NCBI GenBank assembly: GCA_016946835.1
Contig: JACVTC010000001.1
Location: forward strand, 785,001 to 849,000
Origin: Neocallimastix lanati (nom. inval.)
Taxonomy: Eukaryota; Neocallimastigomycota; Neocallimastigomycetes; Neocallimastigales; Neocallimastigaceae
DNA: 64,000 nucleotides
Reading direction: 5' to 3'
Part shown: one piece after another, positions 54,525 to 64,000 of the stretch
How positions within the stretch are numbered: the stretch's first letter is position 1
Layout of the letters: every line of letters starts with the position of its first letter
The notes under the pieces: model-generated
The model's input: the letters and a program-made list of their open reading frames with translations, nothing else
Database searches by the model: none
Told to the model about the DNA's origin: nothing
Position numbers and translations under genes: made by a program

Positions 54525-54796
54525 CTTTTTAAATATATATATATATATTAAATGAAATGATAAAAAAAAATTTTTAATAGATACCATCCTTGATGAAAGA
54601 ACTCGTAATAATCCTAAAATGGCAGCCTATCAATTTTGTATTGCATATAAAAAACCAGGATATTTCTATCTTGCCTATAAATTTAATTATGATGATAGAC
54701 CAAAACATGAAGTTCGTTTTATTTTATTTATTATTTTATTATTTTATTTATTATTACTTATTATTATTTCCAATAATTTATTTAATAAAATTATTA

Positions 54797-54836
<40 letters not shown>

Positions 54837-55024
54837 ATTATATATATAATATATAATAGTATGTTCAGTTACAACCAAATGGTTTTGTATTTAGAAAAAA
54901 GAATTTCTCAAGTGTAGATGATATTATAAAAGAATTTAAACGTAATCCAAAGGGAAGAATAGTTCATAGAGATAATAGAGATAATAATCAACATTATTCA
55001 CATTCACATTCACAACGACATTAA
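47729..55024 (+). CDS. SPT6: Transcription elongation factor Spt6, 16 exons
   Basis: The predicted 1428-residue protein is Spt6, a histone chaperone that travels with RNA polymerase II. Exons: 47729-47800, 48039-48080, 48220-48433, 48555-48637, 48835-49133, 49268-49334, 49554-49703, 49913-50446, 50810-50969, 51140-51285, 51487-51816, 52185-53709, 53979-54170, 54296-54472, 54581-54711 and 54860-55024. The N-terminus (1-250) is very acidic with basic islands. Then come the helical core with DNYEIPFIFSHRKDYWKG, the YqgF-like fold (about 700-870), an HhH segment with LQFVSGLGKRKAANIISKIS (about 930), an S1 domain (about 1100-1180), and tandem SH2 domains (about 1215-1410) with GEIVIRPSSKGNDHLAITWK. 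Three inferred donors are weak (GTTAAT, GTTTTA, GTTCGT). Total length is close to yeast Spt6. Confidence 0.94.
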
Positions 55025-57914
55025 TTTAAAAAAAAAAAAATTTAAATGATTTAAGATTTTAATATAAAAAATATATAAATTTTTTTTTTTTTTATTTTAA
55101 TATAATTTTTTTTTTCCTTCTTTTTATTAACAAAATATTTAATAAAAAAAAAAAAAAACTATTTAAATTTTTTTTTTTTAATCTAAATATATATATATAA
55201 AATTATTTAACTCCAAAATTATTTAAATATTATATTAATAAATAAATATATAACGTAATGAATAATATTTTTATTTTATTTACATATATTCATTATTATT
55301 ATTATTATTTATATTAGTATTATTTTATTTTATTTTATTTTATTTTGAATTTAAATTCTATATTTTAATTATCATAAAATATGAAATTATTTATTATTTA
55401 TTATAATTGATATTGATATTCCTATTTAATAAATTATTGGTGAGAAAAATAATAATTATAAATTAATATTCAACTTTTTTTTTTTAAAAAAAAAAAATAA
55501 AACATAATAAAAATGATAATGAATTTTTCTTTTTCTTTTTTATTTTTATGTATTATTTGTGATATATTTTATTTTTTTTTAAAAAAAAAATGAAACATGG
55601 TTAATAAATAAATAAATAAATAAATAAATAAATTGATAATTTAATAAATAAATGAGTAAATAAAACAATAAGTAAATAAATAAATAAATAAATAATTTAT
55701 TAATAATTATATTTCCTGTATTTTAAATTTTTTTATTTTAATTATAAATATTGGAAAGAGTCAGTGAATTTATGGTTTTATAATGATGTCAATTTTATTA
55801 ATAATAATTTAATGATGATGGAGAGTTAACAAACACTTTATTATTTCAAAAAAAAAAAAAAAAAATTAAAATGATTTTATATTATCATATTGTAGCCTAT
55901 ACTCTACAATATTTATATTACAAATAGGTCTTCAATCCATTGGAAGCTCACTTTTCATAACACTTTTCCTATTCTAACAAAATATTTATTATTTACAAAG
56001 TATTATAGTATTATTTAATTAAATATATATTATATTTATAATTATGTATTATAATTTTTTTTTTTTTATTTTAGAGTTATGTCTAAACATATTAGTATAA
56101 AAAAAAAATATAATTATTATATAATTTATGTGTAACAATTTTTTTTTTTTATTATTATAGTTAAAATATTATATTATTATATATAATAGATTAAAATATA
56201 AATAATAAATTAATAAATAATAAATAATAAATAAATAATAATAAATAATTGAATAATAAATAATAATAAATAAATAATTAAATAAAATAAAATAATAAAT
56301 AATTGAATAAAATAAAATAATAAATAATAAATAATAAATAATAAATAATTGAATAATAAATAATAAATAATTGAATAATAAATAAATAATAAAAAATAAA
56401 TAATATAATAAATAATAAAAAGAGTATTTATTAATAAATAATAAATAAGAGTATTTATTAATAAATAATAAATAATAAATAATAAAAAGAGTAGTTTATT
56501 AATAAATAATAAATAATAAATAATAAAAAGAGTATTTATTAATAAATAATAAATAATAAATAATAATAAGAGTATTTATTAATAAATAATAAATAATAAA
56601 TAATAAATAATAAAAAGAGTATTTATTAATAAATAATAAATAATAAATAATAAATAATAAAAAGAGTATTTATTAATAAATAATAAATAATAAATAATAA
56701 AAAGAGTATTTATTAATAAATAATAAATAATAAATAATAAATAATAAAAAGAGTATTTATTAATAAATAATAAATAAATAATAATAAAAAGAGTATTTAT
56801 TAATAAATAATAAAAAGAGTATTTATTAATAAATAAAATTGAATAATAATATTTTTAATGAGAATAATGAGAATGATAATGAGGTGTTACAAAAAATATA
56901 AAAAAAACAAAAAAATTTTTGATTATTTTAATATATCACGTTTAATTTTTTTTTTTTTTCTTATCATAATCATAATTATATTAATTAGAGTTTCAATTTT
57001 TAATTTTTTTATATCCATTTTATTTAATATTGCCACATATTTTTATTTTTATTTTATTTTATATAATATATTATTTTATTTTATATAATATATTAATATA
57101 TTATTAGTAATATTTTCATTTAATATTATGAATATATATATTATATATTTTAATTTTATTCTTATTTTTTTTATTTTTTTTTTTTTTTTACTTTTAGAAA
57201 CTAAATAATACTATTTCAAATATTTCAAATATTTCAAATATAAAATTTTACTGTGTCTTTCAATAGATTACTTCTTTTTTTTTTTTTTTATTTTTTTTTT
57301 ATTTTTTTTTAAAATACTTTTCACTTATTTATTTTTAATTTTACTATTCTATTAGATTTTATTGTGTTACTCATTATGGATATGAATAATTAAAGTATAA
57401 TTTATAAATCAAAAAACTTTTTTTTTTATTTTTTTTTTTTTAAAAAAAATACTATTTTTAATGTTCAGAAATTTAGAAATGATTTAAAATTATAATTTTT
57501 AAATTTATTAATTTATTTATTCTAAATGATGGGCTACATACTTTAATATTCATAATTTACGTATATATATTTTTTCTTTACTTTTCATTATTTCTAAAGA
57601 AAGAATATAGTAATAATATAATATAATAAAAATTACTATTAACAAGGTGTAAAAAAAAAAAAGAGTTTCAAGAAAACTTTAAATTTTGTTAAATATTTTT
57701 AATGAAATTTATAAACAATTGTATATAATTTATAACAGTATTAAAAATGGAATTATTTTAAAATCCAATATTATTTATTATTTATTATTTATTATTTATT
57801 ATTTACTATTTATTTATAAAAATTATTTTGATAAAAAAAAAAAAAACACTCTATCAATAAAACATATAACCAATTTAATTACGTATAACCAATTTAATTA
57901 CTATCAATATAAAA
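55025..57914. other. Intergenic region with period-7 satellite
   Basis: No gene is visible. Contains (AAAT)n tracts at 55600-55695, the satellite at 56204-56835, then A/T-only DNA with T tracts up to the next gene. Confidence 0.55.
56204..56835. repeat. (AAATAAT)n satellite with AGAGTATTTATTAATAAAT spacers
   Basis: From about 56410 the array is organised as units of 25-50 bp: the spacer AGAGTATTTATTAATAAAT (about 11 copies, one carrying AGTAGTTTATT) followed by variable AAATAAT heptamers. The first 200 bp are heptamers without the spacer. The spacer is the reverse complement of the one in the 39-40 kb satellite. Confidence 0.9.
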
Positions 57915-58191
57915 ATGTTTAAAAAATTATTTAGTCGTAAAAAATCTTCAAGGTGTGAAATTTGTAAAAAGAAAATAAAAAACCTTGATAAAAACGATAT
58001 TCAAAAACAATGTAAAGAATGTTTAAAGGTAATAAATAATAATATTAAATAAACTGTTATAATTATAAAATTTAGTTAATTAAAATTATTTATTATTACT
58101 ATTATTATTATTATTTTATTATAATTAATATTTATTATATTATTGTTATTTTATATTATTATTATTATTTTATATTATTATTATTTTATAC

Positions 58192-58226
<35 letters not shown>

Positions 58227-59195
58227 TTAACTGTATTATATTTAATTTTTTTAATAATAAAAGAAGAAAAAGTCGAAACAAAATCTAAATGAAAAAACAG
58301 AGGTATAATTTTATTTTAACAAAATGTTAAAATAATTTTAAATAATGAAAAATTAAATAAAATAAAATAAAATAAAACTTAATAAAAATAAAATAAAACT
58401 TAATAAAAAAGTAACACATAATAAAAATTAAATTAAAAAAAAAATAATAATTATTTAATATTTAATTATTTTACAGATAAATAATGTTGGTAATTTTGGA
58501 AATAATATTAAAAAAATACTAAAATTATCAAACAATGGAAACCATAAAGAAAGTCAAAAAGTAATTGATAATAAAGATTCAAATTCTTTAAATGTTCCAA
58601 ATTGTTATGGTTGTAAATGGCCTATAATATTTAAAACTGATATTTTTGAAGAAAATAATGTATTATGGCACAATTCCTGTTATGAAATTAAAAAAGTACA
58701 TAAGAATTTATTTAAAAATTATTTTATATTTTTTTTTTATTTTTAATATAAATATAATAATTTTTTTTTTCTCCATTATTATTATTTTGTATTATTATAA
58801 ATAGTATTTAGGCATAAATCTTTCTCTAGAAAACTATAATAATATTATTTCTAATAAGGAAAAACTTTGTAAACTTTGGTCAGAATGTATTTTAAAACTA
58901 TCAAAAATCTTAATAGCATATCTATGCGATTGTAATTATTACGCTTTTGAAATTGTATCTTGTATAAAAAATAAAGATTTTAATTCCGAGAAATTAAAGG
59001 AATTAGTGAATAATATAATACAATTAATATATTTTTTAATATCAACTTCAAATGAATATATTATTGACGTTAGAGGTAAAGAAAAAAAAAAAAAAAAAAG
59101 AATTAAATTATTTTTTTTAATGATTAATTAAATTAAATAATTATAAAATTTCATAATATATGTAATACATATTAATACATATTAATATTATATTT

Positions 59196-59250
<55 letters not shown>

Positions 59251-59607
59251 TAATAACAAATAAAATAAAATAACAAATAAATAAAGAAAAGAAAATTAGT
59301 CAAAATGAATTAAATGAATTATTTAAAAATATAATAATATTTCGAGATTCTGTGGAAAAAGATATTATATATACAATCAATGTTAAAAAATTAATGAAAT
59401 GTCTTTCACAAATTCATGAAACTATTAAAAAGGAACTTAATAATAATATAAATTTAGTAATTATATCGGTAAATAATAATAATAATTATATTAATATGAT
59501 TTAATAAATAATAGATTATTTGTATTTGTTTTAACTTAACATAACTTTATATTTTACTTTTATTTTTTATTTATATTTTATATTATTTTTTATTTATTAT
59601 TATTTTA

Positions 59608-59640
<33 letters not shown>

Positions 59641-62521
59641 TTTTTTTTTTTTTTTTTTTTTTTTATATATATAAATTTATTAAATTTTTTTAATTAGGAT
59701 AAAACTTCAGAATTTCATCAAACATTAAAGTTTATTAATAAATTTGAAAATTTTGGTTTTAAGCCACCTTTCAATTTAACACCAATATATAATTTTAAAA
59801 ACGAAAATTGTCATTATAAAGAAATTTGGGATTTAGTAAATAAAACTGAAAATAGAAATGAAAATTATGATAATGAAGAGAAGATTGAAATGAATGCTTA
59901 TCTACAAAAACAAATTACTAATGAAATGAATTATTTAAATGAAAATAGTGAAATTATAAAATTAATATATTTTTCAAAAGATGGAAAAAAATCAAAAATA
60001 AATAATAATGATACTACTACTACTAATACTACTAATGAAAATAAATGTATTAATGAATTAAATGAAAATAATAAAATAAAAATAGAAAATAGTCTTAATA
60101 CTAATGATGAAAGTAATAAATCAAATACTGAAGTAAATAATAATATAAATATTAGCTTATCAGGTTCAGGTTCAGGTTCAGGTTCCTATAAAACTTTATA
60201 TGAAAATGGTAATGAAAATGTAAAAATAATAAAACAAGTCAATATTATAAACAAGGAATCCACAGATAAAATACAGAATGAAAACGAAAATGAAAATATT
60301 TCAAAAAATGAAATTAATCCCTTATCCACTTTATACAATTCAACAAAAATTGGTGAAAATGATTTTAATAGTCATGATTTTAATCGTTTGAAATCATCTA
60401 TCGATGAAATACTATTAAAAAATGAACGTTCATTTGAAAATAAAATTGGTATTAAGAGAATTCATAAAAAAAGTAAAATAAATGAAAATGTAAATGTAAA
60501 TGTAAATGAAAATGTAAATGAAAATGAAAATGAAAATGAAAATGATAATGAAAATGAAAATGAAAATAATGATTTTAACAAAAACAATTTTGATAATAGT
60601 GACAATTACGTTAATAATAATAATAATAATAATGGAGATGATTATTATAAAATGAATGAAAAATATAATGTATTGGAAAATAATAATAAAGAAACTAATC
60701 ATCATCATAATAATCATCATAATAGTACCAATAATATATTCTTATCACAAAATACTGCTGTTCGTAATCAAGAAGAAGAAGAAGAAGAACAAAACCATAA
60801 TTCTCATTTAAAATCCAAAAAAAGTAATTCAATGTATAATAATAAAAATGATATAATCATTGATAAGGATCAAGGTCATTCAGAATATGCAAGGTCATTT
60901 TATTCTTTAAATAATATAAAATATTCTTATGTGAAGCCATCAAATTCAAATTCAACAGCAAATAATTTAGAAATTTATGAAAGAGCCGCTAGTCCAAGTT
61001 ATTCTATGGGAAAACTTGATAGTAATCAAAATCAACAAAAAAGTGTTGATTCTTCCATGGATAATCAAAGTTTTCAATTATTATATCCATATAAAGATTT
61101 TTATCCATTATCTTTATCACATTCAAGTTATTCCACAAAAATAAACGGATTAAGTTCATCAACCACTTTTAATAACGATAATAATAAAAATATTAATGAT
61201 GGTAGTCATACTAATAATAATGGGATAAATGAAAATAATTTATCAATGGTATCAAATTCAAGTGTAGATATCATAAAGGCATTATCTTCGTCATTAAAAA
61301 AAGGATATTTTTCATCAGAAGCCTATTTAAAATATAAAAAGAGTAGCCATAATAGAAATGAAGGTAATAGTAAAAAAATAAATGATTTACATATATATAA
61401 TTTGCAAACAAGAACAAACGGGAAGGATAGATCTTATTACGATAATACTAGCACTGGTATAAATTCAGAATATATCAATGATAGTGGTAACGACGGTACC
61501 ATGCCAACCATAAAATTATTAAATTTACAACTTCAACGTGAACGTGAAATGAAAAAAGCAGAAGAAATAGTTGATGAATCATTTGAACGAAGACCTCAAT
61601 ATAATCATTCTGTAAATGATATTAAAAATGGTATATTGAAAATAAGATCTATTTTAAATTCAAATTCAAATAATGTTAATACTAAAGATTTCAATTTAAA
61701 TAGTTATAATGTCATCACCGCGAATACACCAATCAATAGTCCTAGTAATAGTCATAGGAAACATCACTCATTAAATATGAATTCTGATCATTATAATAAG
61801 ACGTACAATTTAAGTAAGGATTTAATTTATTTTAATAAAAAATTAAATGAATATAATAATCAGAAAAAAAAGTATTTCAATGATAATTCAAGTTACTCTT
61901 CAGATAATAATTCTGATGTTAATGTTTTTAGGACTAATATTATTAATTTTTCTCAAAGTATTAAAAGCCATTCAATTCCATCTAAATATAATTTAAATAA
62001 TAATAATAATAATAATAATAATACTAATAATACTAATAATACTAATAATACTAATACTAATAGTAATTCAAATTTAATAAATAATAATTATAATAACAAT
62101 TCAAATTTAATAAAAAATAATTATAATAATAATATTAAAAGTACAAATAATCAAAGAAAGAATATTAATACTTTAAATTCAACTGTTAAATTGGCCAATC
62201 CACATAAGTTGAAAGAAAATGACATAAATTATTCATATCAAAATAATAATTCTAGTAAAGGTAATAATATGCCTTTAGGTAATATCGACGGCCGAAATAG
62301 CACAAATTCATTAGGAAGGAACGCAAAGGCAAAAGAAATTAAAACTTTTAATTTAGTCATTAATCAATCTAATGAAAAAAGTAATAGTAGTCATCGTAGT
62401 ATCAACTACAAAAACAATCTAAATACTATTACAACTACAACAACTTCTATCACTACTACTACTACTACTATTAATAATAATAATAATAATATCAATGATT
62501 TAAAACTTACTGATAATATCA

Positions 62522-62599
<78 letters not shown>

Positions 62600-63507
62600 T
62601 AAATTCTAAATCTATCGTTAATAATATTAATAGAAATAATTCTCATAAATCTACAAATACCAATAAAACCATAATTGAATCTAGTAATAAAAATCGTATC
62701 AATGCCACTAATAATGTCAATAATGATACTAATAATATTAAAAATAATAATATTATTAAAAATATTAGTAATACTAATAACATCAAAAACAATATTGATA
62801 CAAATAATAGTAATAATAATGATAATATTAGTAATAATAATATTATTATTAGTAATAATAATAATAACAATGTTAATAATATACAAAAGAGTATTAAAAT
62901 TAATATGGATAACAAAGATAAATCAAAACCAATTAAAATTGAAAATTTAAATGCAATAAGTACTAAAGAAAATGTTAAAGATAATAGTACTCAAACTAAA
63001 GATAAGATAACCATTAAAGGAATTTTAACATTACCCCATCAATCAAATAAAAGATCATCATTAATATTACCATCAAAGGAAGAATTAAATATTAAAAAAA
63101 ATAAGGATGAAAGGAATGAACGTAAGTAAATGAAATATTTAAATAAAAAAAAATTTTTTTTTTCTTCTTTTTTTGTTATTTAATTTTATTTGTTTGTTTA
63201 TTATTAAATATTAAATTAATTAATATCTCTTATTATTATTATTATTATTGTTGTTGTTGTTGTTGTTGTTACTAACTTATTTATTTTTATGTATTTATTT
63301 GTTTTATACATTTATTTTTCATTTATTTTTATTTATTTATTTAATTATTTAGTCAAACCTTTAGATAAATTATCCACTAAGGAACATTCAAAAAATAGGC
63401 AAGATTCACTTGTTCAACAATATAAAGAAATTGCAATGAAAATAAATAGAAATAGAGATATTTCCGAACTCTCCTCTTCATTAAAGAAAAAACAAAAAGA
63501 AGGTAAT

Positions 63508-63597
<90 letters not shown>

Positions 63598-64000
63598 GTA
63601 ATAATAATAATAAATAAATAAATAAATAAATAATGATAATAATAAATAATAATAAATAATAATAATAATAAATAATAAATAATGATAATAATAAATAATA
63701 ATAATAAGTAATAATAATAATAAATAATAAATAATGATAATAATAAATAATAATAATAAATAATAATAAATAATAATAATAATTTTAAATTAAAATCAAT
63801 AATTAATATTATTTATTAATATTGAATTAATTAATTAATTAATTATTGATTTATTAATTTATAATAGTTAAAAAATATTATAATAAACAAAGAATCGACC
63901 ATTTAATATATGATTCAGTTAAAAAATTTGGAAGAGACGAAAAAATTGCAAATCAATGGATAGCCCAGCTTAATAGACAAGAAATATTTACAGTTGGTGA
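57915..64000 (+). CDS. Large Asn-rich protein with N-terminal Cys clusters, 8 exons seen, incomplete at right edge
   Basis: Not recognised. Exons 57915-58028, 58264-58302, 58477-58695, 58805-59075, 59287-59468, 59698-63121, 63353-63502 and 63868 onward join in phase, giving at least 1510 residues. Cys14-x2-Cys17 and Cys33-x2-Cys36 look like a small zinc knuckle. Cys94-x2-Cys97-x18-His116-x2-Cys119 (CYGCKWPI to LWHNSC) matches the first half of a LIM domain, without a second half. Residues about 125-320 are predicted helical, with KLWSECILKLSKILIAYLCD. Residues about 330-1400 are Asn/Ser-rich low complexity with a run of about 25 Asn near 1217. The final part (KPLDKLSTKEH, then YDSVKKFGRDEKIANQWIAQ) becomes ordinary sequence and may lead into a C-terminal domain outside the window. 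A LIM/RhoGAP-type protein is one possibility, unproven. Confidence 0.72.
63505..63790. repeat. (AAT)n tract in the last complete intron
   Basis: About 80 bases of perfect AAT repeat (63511-63595) followed by interrupted AAT/AAAT variants, all within the intron between exons 7 and 8 of the Asn-rich gene. Confidence 0.85.

Noticed and set aside
57915-64000. Firm assignment as a LIM-RhoGAP (Lrg1/Rga-type) protein
   Set aside because: Only a half-LIM pattern is visible and no GAP domain lies within the window.

Overview
The window is extremely AT-rich eukaryotic nuclear DNA. Intergenic DNA and introns are nearly pure A/T with long homopolymers and microsatellites. Genes have many short GT-AG introns (15 in the SPT6 gene), and proteins carry long Asn/Ser runs. 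This fits an anaerobic gut fungus (Neocallimastigomycota) best; a dictyostelid-like amoeba is the main alternative. Assignment is by composition, intron density and gene content only. No rRNA, tRNA, CRISPR or prokaryotic feature was seen.

Eight host genes can be modelled exon by exon, with reading phase conserved at every junction. They are a Rae1/Gle2 WD40 mRNA-export factor (minus, 4297-6621), a syntaxin/Sso-type t-SNARE (8366-11038), a Ubc13-type E2 (14517-15660), a cyclin-Y-like protein with a very long Asn-rich insertion (22748-27129), an unrecognised Ser/Pro/Asn-rich protein with KPFVFNYP repeats (28681-31011), a fimbrin-type actin-binding domain joined to a long coiled coil (minus, 33823-37064), the elongation factor Spt6 (47729-55024), and a large Asn-rich protein with Cys clusters that runs off the right edge (57915-64000). 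The genes are unrelated housekeeping and signalling genes with separate spacing; nothing suggests an operon or gene cluster.

Between them lies a mobile-element landscape. A 5.65-kb Mutator-like element (MULE, 16259-21908) has about 50-bp terminal inverted repeats, an 8-bp target duplication, a decayed FLYWCH/MULE transposase and an internal array of about 25 units (19255-21595). Three non-autonomous elements with MULE-type ends and 9-bp target duplications lie at 32728-32975, 44490-44912 and 45056-45404; two share a GGCGAAATGC motif that also recurs inside the big element. The 32.7-kb copy sits inside an older dispersed repeat whose diverged, inverted relative lies at 12.5 kb and offers a near-empty site. 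A further GC-richer island (about 2140-2900) looks like a decayed retroelement-type coding fragment.

The 37.1-47.7 kb interval is a 10.6-kb gene desert of minisatellites and MITEs. The period-7 satellite at 39-40 kb and the one at 56 kb belong to the same family in opposite orientation. No complete, clearly new functional system was found. The most unusual items are the fimbrin-ABD/coiled-coil architecture, the expanded cyclin Y, the PFxF-repeat protein and the MULE/MITE family with shared sub-terminal motifs.
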